Source: Caulobacterales bacterium (GTDB taxonomy: Bacteria > Pseudomonadota > Alphaproteobacteria > Caulobacterales > Caulobacteraceae). Taken from it: a stretch of DNA of 64,000 nucleotides. The notes beneath the pieces are model-generated. The model saw only the letters and a program-made list of their open reading frames with translations, was not told the origin of the DNA and searched no databases. The translations under genes were made by a program, and so were the position numbers. Positions within the stretch are counted from its first letter, which is position 1. Each line of letters opens with the position of its first letter. The DNA is taken from NCBI GenBank assembly GCA_016183935.1, contig JACPDR010000016.1:1-64000 (forward strand), written 5' to 3'. Positions 8,988 to 19,554 of this stretch are shown here, piece by piece.

Positions 8988-9383
8988 TCAGTCTCCGGTT
9001 CGGGCGGGCTCGATCAGGTCCCAGGCGTTGCCGTACAGGTCCTCGAACACCACCACCTTGCCATAGGTCTCATGCCGCGGCGTCTCGCGGAAGCGCACCC
9101 CGGCCCCCGCCCATGTAGCGTGGTCGCGGGTCAGGTCGTCGGTCTCGAGGAAAAGCCACACGCGGCCGCCGGCCTGGTTTCCAATCGCCGCCCGCTGCTC
9201 GTCCGTCGTGGCCTTCGCCAGAAGCAGCGATGTCTGCCCGCCCTTCGGCGTCACGCGCACCCAGCGCTTGCCGCCGCCCATGTCCGCGTCCTCGCTGAGC
9301 GCGAAGCCGAGCGTCCCCACAAAGAAGCTGATCGCCTCGTCATAGTCGCGGACCAGCAGGCTGACGGCGCCGAGATGCGCCAT
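8988..9383 (-). CDS. VOC (glyoxalase/bleomycin-resistance fold) family protein
   Basis: 131-aa single VOC module: [20 protein letters not shown] at the start, an internal [19 protein letters not shown] strand-helix, and [12 protein letters not shown] at the end, the usual metal-ligand Glu position. Exact substrate cannot be told; members act on glyoxal adducts, dioxygenase substrates or drugs. Sits 4 nt after tkt and 4 nt before purT, so it is almost surely in their transcript. Confidence 0.85.
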   Translation of the reverse strand: MAHLGAVSLLVRDYDEAISFFVGTLGFALSEDADMGGGKRWVRVTPKGGQTSLLLAKATTDEQRAAIGNQAGGRVWLFLETDDLTRDHATWAGAGVRFRETPRHETYGKVVVFEDLYGNAWDLIEPARTGD

Positions 9384-9387
9384 CGGG

Positions 9388-11382
9388 CTAGAGCCGCGCC
9401 TTGACCGCCGCGACCACTGCCTCCGTCGTGATCCCGAACTTCTCGTACAGCACCTCGGCCGGGGCGCTGGCCCCGAAGCCGGTCATGCCGACGAAGCCGC
9501 CGTCCTCGCCGATGAACCGCTCCCAGCCCTGCTGGATGGCGGCCTCGACGGCGACGCGCACCGTGCCGCGGCCCAGCACCGACGCCTGGTAGGCGGCGTC
9601 CTGCTGGAAGAACAGCTCGAAACAGGGGACCGACACCACGCGCGTGGGCGTGCCTTCCGCCTCGAGCGTCTCGGCCGCCTTCAGAGCCAGCGGCACCTCG
9701 GTGCCCGTGGCGAACAGGGTCGCCCTGGCCTCGCCGCTCGCGGCCTTCAGCTCATAGGCGCCGCGCGCCGACAGGTTCTCGGACGCAGCCGCGGTGCGCA
9801 CCGCCGCCGTCTTCTGCCGCGACAGGGCCAGCGCCGACGGCGCGCTCTTGTGCTCCAGCGCCAGGCGCCAGCACTCCATCGCCTCGACCGTATCGGCGGG
9901 GCGGAACACCAGCAGGTTGGGGATCGCCCGCAGCGCCGCCAGATGCTCGACCGGCTGGTGCGTCGGCCCGTCCTCGCCCAGGCCGATGCTGTCGTGGGTC
10001 AGCACGTGGATGGCCCGCACGCCCATCAGGGCGCCGAGACGGATGGCCGGGCGGCTGTAGTCCGAGAACACCATGAAGGTGCCCCCGTAGGGGATGACGC
10101 CGCCATGGAGGGCCATGCCGTTCATCGCCGCGGCCATGCCGAACTCGCGGATGCCCCAGTTGACGTAGCGGCCCTCATAAGTCGGCGCGTCGAGGATCGG
10201 CGTGCCCTTGACGAAGGTGTTGTTCGATCCCGTCAGGTCGGCGGAGCCGCCGATCAGTTCCGGCACGGCGGCGAACAGCTCGTCCAGCGCGGCGCCCGAG
10301 GACTGGCGCGTAGCCTGTGCGGGCCTGGTTTCGACCAGTTCGGCGATCTTCGCGTCCAGCTTGGCGAATGCGCCCTCCGGCAGGTCGCCGCTCATGGCGC
10401 GGGTGAAGTCGGCAGCCTGCGACGACGCCGCCAGCCGGGCCTCCCAGGCCTTGCGGTCGCGGACGCCGCGCTTGCCGACCTTCTTCCACGCCTTGTCGAC
10501 CGCTTCAGGCAGTTCGAACGGCTCATGCGTCCACGACAGGCCCAGACGCGTGGCGGCGATCTCGGCCGCGCCCAGCGCCGCCCCGTGCGTCTTGTGGCTG
10601 CCTTCCATGGTCGCCGCGCCGCGGCCGATCTTCGTCTTGCAGGCGATCAGGGTCGGTCTGTCCTGCCGCGTCGCCCACTTCAGCGCCGCCTTGATCTGTC
10701 CCATGTCATGGCCGTCGATCGCCCTGACGGCCCAACCGGCCGCCTTGAAGCGCGCCTTCTGATCGGTCGCGTCCGACAGCGAGACCGCCCCGTCGATGGT
10801 GATCGAATTGTCGTCCCACAGCACCGTCAGCTTGTTCAGTTTGTAGCGTCCCGCCAGCGTGATCGCCTCCTGCGACACGCCTTCCATCAGACAGCCGTCG
10901 CCGGCGATCACCCAGGTGCGGTGGTCGACCAGGTCGGATCCGTATTTCGCCGCCAGATGCCGCTCGGCCATGGCGAAACCGACCGAGTTGGCCAGTCCCT
11001 GTCCCAGCGGGCCGGTGGTGGTCTCGACGCCGGGCATGTGGCCGAACTCGGGGTGGCCGGCGGTCTTCGAGCCCCACTGGCGGAAGTTGGACAGCTCCTC
11101 CTTGGTCGCCGCCTTGTAGCCGGTCAGGTGCAGCAGGGCGTAGATCAGCATCGAGCCGTGGCCCGCCGACAGGATGAACCGGTCCCGGTCAGCCCAATCA
11201 GGGCGGGTGGCGTCAAACTTCAGAAATCTCGAGAACAGCACCGTCGCCACGTCGGCCATGCCCATCGGCATGCCGGGGTGGCCGCTCTTCGCCTTCTCGA
11301 CGCCGTCCATGGCCAGGACGCGAATGGCGTCCGCCATCTGCTTCGGCGTGGCTTTTTCGGATACGGTTTTAGCGTCGGTCAC
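9388..11382 (-). CDS. tkt: Transketolase
   Basis: TPP enzyme moving two-carbon units between pentose-phosphate sugars and linking them to glycolysis. 664 aa, full length. N-terminal AKSGHPGMPMGMADVATVLF and SAGHGSMLIYALLHLTGY, the TPP/Mg motif GDGCLMEGVSQEAI, HKTHGA, and the pyrimidine-domain GIREFGMAAAMNGMALHGG followed by SIGLGEDGPTHQPVEHLAALR. First gene of the minus-strand group tkt-VOC-purT and divergent from the coiled-coil/zapA genes, with about 100 bp of shared upstream DNA. Confidence 0.98.
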   Translation of the reverse strand: MTDAKTVSEKATPKQMADAIRVLAMDGVEKAKSGHPGMPMGMADVATVLFSRFLKFDATRPDWADRDRFILSAGHGSMLIYALLHLTGYKAATKEELSNFRQWGSKTAGHPEFGHMPGVETTTGPLGQGLANSVGFAMAERHLAAKYGSDLVDHRTWVIAGDGCLMEGVSQEAITLAGRYKLNKLTVLWDDNSITIDGAVSLSDATDQKARFKAAGWAVRAIDGHDMGQIKAALKWATRQDRPTLIACKTKIGRGAATMEGSHKTHGAALGAAEIAATRLGLSWTHEPFELPEAVDKAWKKVGKRGVRDRKAWEARLAASSQAADFTRAMSGDLPEGAFAKLDAKIAELVETRPAQATRQSSGAALDELFAAVPELIGGSADLTGSNNTFVKGTPILDAPTYEGRYVNWGIREFGMAAAMNGMALHGGVIPYGGTFMVFSDYSRPAIRLGALMGVRAIHVLTHDSIGLGEDGPTHQPVEHLAALRAIPNLLVFRPADTVEAMECWRLALEHKSAPSALALSRQKTAAVRTAAASENLSARGAYELKAASGEARATLFATGTEVPLALKAAETLEAEGTPTRVVSVPCFELFFQQDAAYQASVLGRGTVRVAVEAAIQQGWERFIGEDGGFVGMTGFGASAPAEVLYEKFGITTEAVVAAVKARL

Positions 11383-11479
11383 GGGCGGACCTTTCGTCGG
11401 AAGGCGGAAAAAGGGAGGCGCGCCGCTTTACCCCGACGCGCCAGCGGGTTCTATACGGATTCTGGAGGATGTGACCTGC

Positions 11480-11737
11480 ATGGACGCTGCATCGGCCGCC
11501 AAGGACCGGGTTGATCGCGCTCTGGCGCTGCTCGAACGCCGCCTGCTCGACCTGAAAAGCCGCGCCGTGGCCGCCGGCCGGGCCCCGGACGACGACCTGT
11601 TCGCGCCCCAGCCGTCCAGCGAAACCGACCGCGCCCGCATCCACGACCTCGAATCCGCCGGCCGCGACGCCGCCGAGGTGCTGGCCCGCGCCGCTGACGC
11701 TATCCGCGACAGCCTCGCCGAACAGGAGGTCCGCTGA
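11480..11737 (+). CDS. Small coiled-coil protein upstream of zapA (DUF4164-like)
   Basis: 85 aa with heptad-rich helices: DRVDRALALLERRLLDLKSR near the N-terminus and ARIHDLESAGRDAAEVLARA later. No signal peptide. Short coiled-coil proteins of this type often precede zapA in alphaproteobacteria, so a role near the Z-ring is a reasonable guess. GGAGG precedes the ATG by about 11 nt. Its TGA overlaps the zapA ATG (TGATG), so the two are translationally coupled. Confidence 0.75.
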   Translation: MDAASAAKDRVDRALALLERRLLDLKSRAVAAGRAPDDDLFAPQPSSETDRARIHDLESAGRDAAEVLARAADAIRDSLAEQEVR

Positions 11738-12045
11738 TGGCGACCGTGACGGTCGAGATCAACGGCCGCCCCTACGCCGTCGGCTGTGCCGACGGGCAGG
11801 AGGAGCGCGTCCGCATCCTCGCCAAACAGTTCGACGGCCATGTCCGCCAGGTCGCCGGCGAAGTCGGCCACGTCGGCGACATCCGCCTGTTCCTGATGGC
11901 GGGTCTGATGCTGGCCGACGAACTGCACGAGGCCCGGCTGAACGGCGGGGCGCCGGCCGCCGACGCTGCGCCCACGACCGACGGGGTCGCCGAGGCCCTC
12001 AACGCCGTCGCCGCCCGCCTCGAGAAGATCGCCCAGGGACTTTGA
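11737..12045 (+). CDS. zapA: Cell division protein ZapA
   Basis: 102-aa FtsZ-ring cross-linker. Begins with the family pattern TVEINGRPYAVGCADGQEER, has the globular-domain tail ILAKQFDGHVRQVA and a C-terminal helix that would form the dimer coiled coil (VAEALNAVAARLEKIAQGL). Followed directly by the 6S RNA gene and 5-formyltetrahydrofolate cyclo-ligase, the order conserved through most proteobacteria. Confidence 0.93.
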   Translation: MATVTVEINGRPYAVGCADGQEERVRILAKQFDGHVRQVAGEVGHVGDIRLFLMAGLMLADELHEARLNGGAPAADAAPTTDGVAEALNAVAARLEKIAQGL

Positions 12046-12055
12046 GGCCCCGCCA

Positions 12056-12084
12056 TTGTTCCGCCCCGGCGGAGCGACTATCTT
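12056..12084 (+). promoter_or_regulatory. Sigma70-type promoter of the 6S RNA gene
   Basis: TTGTTC (12056-12061), a 17-bp spacer and TATCTT (12079-12084) lie just after the zapA stop and put the start of transcription near 12090, where the 5' arm of the 6S closing stem begins. Confidence 0.7.
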
Positions 12085-12089
12085 GTTCG

Positions 12090-12258
12090 ACGGCGGGTCC
12101 TGCTGCGGCCCTCGTCGAAGGCAACATTTCCTCGCGACCTTAATTCACTCGAAGGGATCTGTCCCTGTTTGGGCTCGAGGGCCCGGGCACACGGAGCCCA
12201 CCTGGCTACCCAGGTCGAGAGGATTTAAACGCCCTTCACGGTTCTTGCGGCGCCGCCA
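12090..12258 (+). ncRNA. ssrS: 6S RNA
   Basis: 6S RNA mimics an open promoter and sequesters the sigma70 holoenzyme. Evidence: position between zapA and the 5-FCL gene; a promoter 6 nt upstream; closing-stem pairing of GGCGG (12092-12096) with CCGCC (12253-12257), extended by TGCTGCGG with TTGCGGCG and GAAGG with CCTTC; an internal ACCTGG-CTA-CCAGGT-type hairpin (12200-12215); and the alphaproteobacterial 3' segment GAGAGGATTTAAACGCC. About 169 nt. The 5' end is inferred from the promoter, the 3' end from pairing. Confidence 0.88.
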
Positions 12259-12373
12259 CCCTTCTCCCTTCAGTGCGCTATCACTCGCGACGCGGTCGCT
12301 CGCCGCTTGAGCGGGGGCTGGTGGAGCGCTACCGGTCGTGCGCGTGCCCGACGCGGTCTCCGGCGGCTTTTCC

Positions 12374-12919
12374 ATGATCGACAAGCACGAACTTCGGGCG
12401 GCCATGCGGGCGACCCGCAAGCGTCTGGCCGGCCTGGACCCGGAGGCGTCGCTCAGGGCGGCGGAGCACGCGGACGATCTGCCGCCGGGCGAGATCGTCG
12501 CCGTCTACCGCGCCATCGGCTCCGAGATCGACGCCGACGCCCTTTCCATGACGCTGGGCCGCCTCGGCCGTCGGTTGTGCCTGCCGGTGGTGATCGAGCG
12601 TGACGCTCCGATGATCTTCCGCCACTGGTCCCCGGGCGAGCCGCTCGAGCTCGACGAGGCGGGGGTGCCGGCGCCCTTCCCGCTGGCCGCCACGGTCACG
12701 CCCGACCTGATCATCACGCCGCTACTGGCCTTCGACGCGGCGGGCGGTCGGCTGGGGCAGGGGGGCGGCTACTACGACCGGACCTTCGCGGCCCTGCCGG
12801 ACGCGCGCCGGATCGGTTTCGCCTACGCGGGACAGGAACTCGAAAATCTGACGCTCGAAGCACACGATATCCGCCTGCATGGCGTTCTGACCGAGAGGGG
12901 CTATAGAGCCGTCCCATGA
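12374..12919 (+). CDS. 5-formyltetrahydrofolate cyclo-ligase
   Basis: Converts 5-formyl-THF to 5,10-methenyl-THF with ATP, recycling a folate dead-end; often co-located with 6S RNA (ygfA in E. coli). 181 aa from MIDKHELRAAMRATRKRL, the family start. Later motifs: DLIITPLLAFDAAGGRLGQGGGYYDR, the ATP/folate signature, and the final HGVLTERG. Upstream in-frame ATG at 12338 rejected because homology begins at 12374. Confidence 0.93.
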   Translation: MIDKHELRAAMRATRKRLAGLDPEASLRAAEHADDLPPGEIVAVYRAIGSEIDADALSMTLGRLGRRLCLPVVIERDAPMIFRHWSPGEPLELDEAGVPAPFPLAATVTPDLIITPLLAFDAAGGRLGQGGGYYDRTFAALPDARRIGFAYAGQELENLTLEAHDIRLHGVLTERGYRAVP

Positions 12920-12929
12920 GGCAGATCGT

Positions 12930-13751
12930 ATGAGACTGGCGTTCTTCGGCGACGTGGTGGGCAAGTCCGGCCGCGACGGTCTCAGCGACCACCTGCCAGC
13001 GCTCAGGCGCGACCTGAAGCTCGACTTCGTGGTGGTCAACGCCGAGAACGCCGCCGGCGGCTTCGGCATCACCGAGAACACCGCCCGCGAGCTGTTCATG
13101 GCCGGTGCCGACTGCCTGACGCTGGGCAACCATAGCTGGGACCAGCGCGAGGCCCTGACCTATATCGTGCGCGAGCCGCGCCTGATCCGGCCGCTCAACT
13201 ACCCGCGCCTGATGGACGCCCCCGGCGCGGGCGCCAATCTGTTCGAGACCCATTCCGGCAAGACCGTGCTGGTCATGAACGCGCTGGGCCGCATCCACAT
13301 GGACGCGGTCGACGACCCGTTCGGCGCGGTCGAGAAGGAATTGGCCGCCTGTCCGCTGGGCGCGGTCGCCGACGCCATCATCGTCGACATGCACTGCGAG
13401 GCCACCTCCGAGAAGATGGCCATGGGCCATTTCTGCGACGGCCGGGCCAGCCTTGTGGTGGGCACCCACACCCATGTCCCGACCGCCGACTGCCAGATCC
13501 TGACCGGCGGCACCGCCTATCAGACCGACGCCGGCGCCTGCGCCGACTACGACAGCGTCATCGGCAACGAGAAGGAAGAACCCCTGCGGCGCTTCACCAC
13601 CCGCCTGTCCGGCGGCCGCTACACCCCGGCCCACGGTCCCGCCACCGTCTGCGGCGTCTATGTCGAGACCGACGACCGCACGGGGCTGGCCACGCGGGTC
13701 GAGCCCATCCGGGTCGGAGGCCGGCTGAGCCAGGCGATACCCGCCGTCTGA
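12930..13751 (+). CDS. YmdB-like metallophosphoesterase (TIGR00282 type)
   Basis: 273 aa with the calcineurin-like order MRLAFFGDVVGKSGRDGL, VVVNAENAAGGFGIT, LGNHSWDQRE, VDMHCEATSEKMAMGHF and GTHTHVPTADCQIL; these Asp, Asn, His and Glu residues form the dinuclear metal site. Family members hydrolyse 2',3'-cyclic nucleotides and influence RNA turnover and development in Bacillus. Ten nt after the 5-FCL stop, so cotranscribed; a single-domain enzyme with no signal peptide. Confidence 0.9.
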   Translation: MRLAFFGDVVGKSGRDGLSDHLPALRRDLKLDFVVVNAENAAGGFGITENTARELFMAGADCLTLGNHSWDQREALTYIVREPRLIRPLNYPRLMDAPGAGANLFETHSGKTVLVMNALGRIHMDAVDDPFGAVEKELAACPLGAVADAIIVDMHCEATSEKMAMGHFCDGRASLVVGTHTHVPTADCQILTGGTAYQTDAGACADYDSVIGNEKEEPLRRFTTRLSGGRYTPAHGPATVCGVYVETDDRTGLATRVEPIRVGGRLSQAIPAV

Positions 13752-13906
13752 GCCTGCCGAAGCCCGATCCCGGCCATCTCCGCCGGTCGAATCGACGACC
13801 GACCTTCAGAACGCTGAGCCCGGTCGGCGACGCGCCCCCTTACCGCCAATTAACGGGCCGGGGCCGCAGGGACTGCTAGGTTCGGCGCCACAGGAGGAGA
13901 GCTTCC

Positions 13907-14770
13907 ATGGTTATTCGTTTCAGCACCGTCCTCGCCGCCGCCCTGGCTCTTTCCACCGCGGCGACGGCGCAGACCGCGCCGCGCACGGTCCTCCTCGGCG
14001 ACTATTTCGGCATCCGGACGGTCGAGGTGACCGTGGCGGGCGAGACCGGTCAATTCCTGCTCGACACGGGCGGCGGCATCAGCGTCATCAGCCCGACCCT
14101 GGCGGGGAAGGCGGGCTGTACGCCGTTCGCCCAGATCACCGGCTTTCGCCTGTCCGGAGAGCGGCTGACCATGCCGCGCTGCGATGACCTGGCGATCACC
14201 GCCGGGGGCGAGGCGCTGACCGTTCCCAGCGCGGGCGTGTTCGATCTCGCCTCGCTGCTTCCGCCCGAGGCTCCGCGGATCGAGGGGCTGATCGCTCTTG
14301 ATGTCCTCGCGGACCGACCCTTCACCCTGGAGCTGGGAGCCGGGCGGCTGACCTTCGAGACGCCGGACTCGCTCGCGGCGCGGATCGCGACGGCGGTCGA
14401 ACTCCCGATCCGGTTTCACCGCCAGGCGGGCGGCATCAGCCTGACGGTCATGGCGCGCGTGCCGACGGCGCAGGGCGACCTGTGGATGCAGTTGGATTCA
14501 GGCAGCGACGGCGCGCTTCAGGTCGACAGGACCTCGGCCGGACCCTTGGGGCTCGCCGCTGACGTCGACCGGCAGCCCCTCCATCTGAAGCTGACCGGCG
14601 CCGATGGGCGCGAGGTCGCCGCCCATGTCGAGGCGCGCGTCCGCGACATGATCATCGACGGCAACATCGGGCTTCCGGTGATGAAGGACTGGATCATGAC
14701 CTTCGACCTCGCCGAAGGTCGGCTCTGGGTTCAACCTACGCCGCCGGCTTCCACGACTGGAGCTCGGTGA
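13907..14770 (+). CDS. Exported two-lobed retropepsin-like aspartyl protease
   Basis: 287 aa with a signal peptide (about 1-21, ending TAAT-AQ). Two Asp motifs: Asp53 in FLLDTGGGIS and Asp197 in MQLDSGSDGA, each followed by an aspartyl-protease-like lobe. Bacterial members of this family are usually periplasmic and poorly studied. Ribosome site AGGAGGAG 8 nt before the ATG. Its 3' end overlaps the convergent DUF305 lipoprotein gene by 35 bp. Confidence 0.75.
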   Translation: MVIRFSTVLAAALALSTAATAQTAPRTVLLGDYFGIRTVEVTVAGETGQFLLDTGGGISVISPTLAGKAGCTPFAQITGFRLSGERLTMPRCDDLAITAGGEALTVPSAGVFDLASLLPPEAPRIEGLIALDVLADRPFTLELGAGRLTFETPDSLAARIATAVELPIRFHRQAGGISLTVMARVPTAQGDLWMQLDSGSDGALQVDRTSAGPLGLAADVDRQPLHLKLTGADGREVAAHVEARVRDMIIDGNIGLPVMKDWIMTFDLAEGRLWVQPTPPASTTGAR

Positions 14771-15076
14771 TCTCGCCCGTGCGCTTGTCGATCTCCGCCT
14801 GGGCCAGCCGGCGGATTTCCGGATCGTCCGATCGCGCCAGGGCGTCGACCGCCATCTTCACGGCCGCGCGGTGGTGCTCGATCATGCCGGCGACATAGGC
14901 CGCGTCGCCCGTGGTGTCCCGCCCGGCGACGGGCGCGGCTGGAGCACGGGTCGAGCCCTCCTCGACCGCCGCCGCCTGACGGGCCGCCGACGCGTCCCTG
15001 AGCGCCATCTGCACCGGATCGCCGCCCTCCGAGCAGGCCGCGACGGCGACAAACGCGGCGGCGAGCGCGAACCGCT

Positions 15077-15080
<4 letters not shown>
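14736..15080 (-). CDS. DUF305-type lipoprotein
   Basis: 114 aa. Signal peptide and lipobox AAFVAVAAC (Cys16), a low-complexity linker, then a short DUF305-like domain with the conserved [15 protein letters not shown]. Longer DUF305 proteins use such histidines for metals, notably copper; here only one such helix pair remains. Start overlaps the purL stop as ATGA, so it is translated with purL, an unexpected pairing of an envelope lipoprotein with a purine enzyme. Confidence 0.8.
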
Positions 15081-17296
<2,216 letters not shown>

Positions 17297-17398
17297 GGCC
17301 GCGCCTTCTAGCCGCAGAAGGGGCGCCTGTCAGCCGTCCGTGGCGGAACATCGTCGCCGGACCGCCATTGAGTCCGGGTGAAGCCAACGGAGGCCATC

Positions 17399-17551
17399 AT
17401 GACCGACCAGCCTGTAGACCCCGCCGCCACGCCCGAGGACCCGAACGCGCCCGAAATCGCCGCCGACGACGCGGGGGCCAGCGCGGCCGCCGAACGCGCT
17501 TCGAAACAGGCGGCCAACGACGATCATGAGCTCCACGAGGAGGGCGTCTGA
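17399..17551 (+). CDS. Small acidic hypothetical protein
   Basis: 50 aa, strongly acidic and Ala/Pro/Asp-rich, no hydrophobic segment, probably disordered (PEDPNAPEIAADDAGASAAA). GGAGG about 7 nt before the ATG. Its TGA overlaps the start of the next small gene as TGATG. Divergent from purL. Function unknown. Confidence 0.6.
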   Translation: MTDQPVDPAATPEDPNAPEIAADDAGASAAAERASKQAANDDHELHEEGV

Positions 17552-17793
17552 TGGCCCGGACCGGCAAAGAAACCACGCCGACACCGCCCGAGCACCAGCA
17601 GATGGACCGCTCCAACGATCCCGAGGTCACCCGGGCCATGGACGCGGCCGCTCCCGAACTGGCCATGGCCAGCCGGCGTCAACGCCTGACCGGCTCGGCG
17701 GTCGGCGTCGGCAGCGTCGGGTTCGATGATGACGGCGCCTTCGATGTCGGCGACCCCGATCGCGACCCGCGCGAGACTCCCGAAGCGGACTAG
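17551..17793 (+). CDS. Small acidic hypothetical protein
   Basis: 80 aa, polar and acidic with a few basic residues in the middle (SRRQRL), ending in an Asp-rich tail (DPDRDPRETPEAD). Coupled to the preceding 50-aa gene through TGATG; 4-bp overlap with the convergent TspO-like gene. No recognised domain. The pair resembles the 88-aa gene at 18706 in composition, and the three flank the membrane-protein gene. Confidence 0.55.
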   Translation: MARTGKETTPTPPEHQQMDRSNDPEVTRAMDAAAPELAMASRRQRLTGSAVGVGSVGFDDDGAFDVGDPDRDPRETPEAD

Positions 17794-18593
17794 TCGGCGG
17801 TCGCCCGTTCGATGCCCGGGCGCAGCCGGAAGGTCAGGATGACGGCCCCGACCAGCACCGCCACGGCGGCGGCCAGCGCGACATAGGCCAGCGGCCCATT
17901 CCGCTCCTGCTCGGCCACGAATGCGCCCAGCAGACCCCAGGCGATGGGGAGGGCGTAGGCCAGCATGCGGATGCTCGCCGTCACCCCCACCGCGACCAGC
18001 GCCACGACCACGATAGCGAGGATCGCCCAGGCGGTCGGGCTCAACACGGTCGGCAGGGCCCCGTTGCCCGTCGCAACGGTCAGCAGGTTCAGCGGCGCGG
18101 CCACGGTCAGCCATCCCGCCAGCAGGCCCAGCGGCCAGACCACCAGCCAACGGTCCCGCTCCGTGCGGCCCAGCGTCCGGATGGCGCCGGCGTTGTGGAG
18201 CATCGGCAGCAGCAGCACGACCAGCGAGGCGAAGATCAAAACGACGGTCGCCGCCTCCCAGTCGAAGGCGGCGGCCACGACCCACCAGCCGATCCCGAGG
18301 AAGGCCGCGGCCGAGGGCCAGCCGAAGCGATGGATCAGCAGGCTCTCACCCGTCTGTCGCAACGCCTGCCGCACGGCATAGGCGAGGATCGCCACATAGA
18401 TCAGCCCCCAGATCGAGAAGGCGTAGCCGGCCACCCTCAGGGTGGCGTCGCTGTCGGCCGAGAACTCCGCCGGCGTCTGGCCCCAGCCCATCAACATCTG
18501 CGCCTGGGCGACAACCACGGCGAACACCGCGCAGGCCAGCACGATCAGCCGGCGGGTGGTCTGGGCGGGGGTGGCGCGTTCGATCGCGGACAT
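17790..18593 (-). CDS. TspO/MBR-like tryptophan-rich membrane protein (tentative)
   Basis: 267 aa, almost wholly hydrophobic with seven or eight predicted helices. Tryptophan-rich stretches such as FSIWGLIYVAILAYAVRQ, GWWVVAAAFDWEAA and WLVVWPLGLLAGWLTVAAP recall the broad TspO/MBR-related group, though true TspO proteins are about 160 aa. Start at 18593 has AGGAG; longer in-frame starts run into the neighbouring promoter region. Ligand and function unknown. Confidence 0.7.
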   Translation of the reverse strand: MSAIERATPAQTTRRLIVLACAVFAVVVAQAQMLMGWGQTPAEFSADSDATLRVAGYAFSIWGLIYVAILAYAVRQALRQTGESLLIHRFGWPSAAAFLGIGWWVVAAAFDWEAATVVLIFASLVVLLLPMLHNAGAIRTLGRTERDRWLVVWPLGLLAGWLTVAAPLNLLTVATGNGALPTVLSPTAWAILAIVVVALVAVGVTASIRMLAYALPIAWGLLGAFVAEQERNGPLAYVALAAAVAVLVGAVILTFRLRPGIERATAD

Positions 18594-18705
18594 GCGGGCT
18601 CCTGCAAGCGGGGCGGTGACTGTCTCTACGCGCCGGGCGGGCGTTGGTTCACCGGCCCGGAACTCCGCGGCGCGGGCGGGGGTTCTCTCCGCAAAGGAGA
18701 CTGTC

Positions 18706-18972
18706 ATGGCCGACGAACCCGACCGCCCCAAGGAAGGCCCCAACTTCGAGACCGACACGGTCCAGGCGGACCGCGCCCGCGAGCAGGGGCTGGGCTTCGG
18801 CGAACGCGAGCTGAACGCCCAGCGCGATCCGGGCGGCGTCCGCACCGCGGACGAAGATCCGACCTTTGAGGACGGCGCCTCTCTCAACGCCGATGACGAC
18901 GACGCGCTGGACCAGTCTATCGGCGTTCAGGGTTCGGCGGACGAAGAGCGGCGTCGCGCCGACGACGTCTAG
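18706..18972 (+). CDS. Small acidic hypothetical protein
   Basis: 88 aa, charged, no hydrophobic segment, likely disordered; Asp/Glu-rich (DEDPTFEDGASLNADDDDAL) and glutamine-containing in the middle. Good ribosome site (AAAGGAGA, 7 nt). Three nt separate its stop from the convergent acetyltransferase. Composition is close to the two small genes at 17399-17793. Confidence 0.65.
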   Translation: MADEPDRPKEGPNFETDTVQADRAREQGLGFGERELNAQRDPGGVRTADEDPTFEDGASLNADDDDALDQSIGVQGSADEERRRADDV

Positions 18973-18975
18973 CCG

Positions 18976-19527
18976 TCAGACCTTCAGACGCGCCGGATTG
19001 CCCATGGCCGTCGCCCCGGCCGGCACGTCGCGGGTGACCACGGCTCCAGCCCCGATCACGGCGTCGTCGCCGATCGTCACGCCCGGAAGGATCAGCGCTC
19101 CGCCGCCGATCCAGACGTTGCGGCCGATGACGATGGGTCGCCCGAATTCGATCCCGGCGGCGCGCTCGGCCGGGTCGCGTGGATGGTCCGCGGCCAGGAT
19201 CTGCACCCCGGGCCCGATCTGGGTCTGATCGCCGATGGCGACCTCGCAGACATCGAGGACGATGCAGTTGAAGTTCAGGAACACGCCCCGGCCAAGCCGG
19301 ATATTGTAGCCGTAGTCGCAGTGAAACGGCGGGCGGATCACCGCGCCTTCGCCGACTTCGCCCAGCCTTTGCCGCAACAACTCGCGCCGCTCGGCCGCGG
19401 TCGAGGCCAGGGACGCGTTGTAGCGCGCCATCCACTGCTTCGCGCTGGCCTGATCGGACTGAAGTTCGGGATCGCCGGGATCGTACGGCAGGCCAGAGAT
19501 CATCTTCTGGCGTTCGCTCATGGACAT
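18976..19527 (-). CDS. Sugar O-acetyltransferase (maltose/galactoside type)
   Basis: 183 aa. N-terminal Maa helix region (MISGLPYDPGDPEL), then a left-handed beta-helix of hexapeptide repeats: VFLNFNCIVLDVCEVAIGDQ, GVQILAADHPRDP with the catalytic histidine, GRNVWIGGGALILPGVTIG, and the last turn ending MGNPARLKV. Uses acetyl-CoA to O-acetylate sugars, usually maltose, galactose or nodulation-type glucosamine residues. Starts 27 nt after purQ, so probably in the purine transcript. Confidence 0.9.
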   Translation of the reverse strand: MSMSERQKMISGLPYDPGDPELQSDQASAKQWMARYNASLASTAAERRELLRQRLGEVGEGAVIRPPFHCDYGYNIRLGRGVFLNFNCIVLDVCEVAIGDQTQIGPGVQILAADHPRDPAERAAGIEFGRPIVIGRNVWIGGGALILPGVTIGDDAVIGAGAVVTRDVPAGATAMGNPARLKV

Positions 19528-19554
19528 GGCCGTCGTTCTCCGGCGGTCGCGGGC

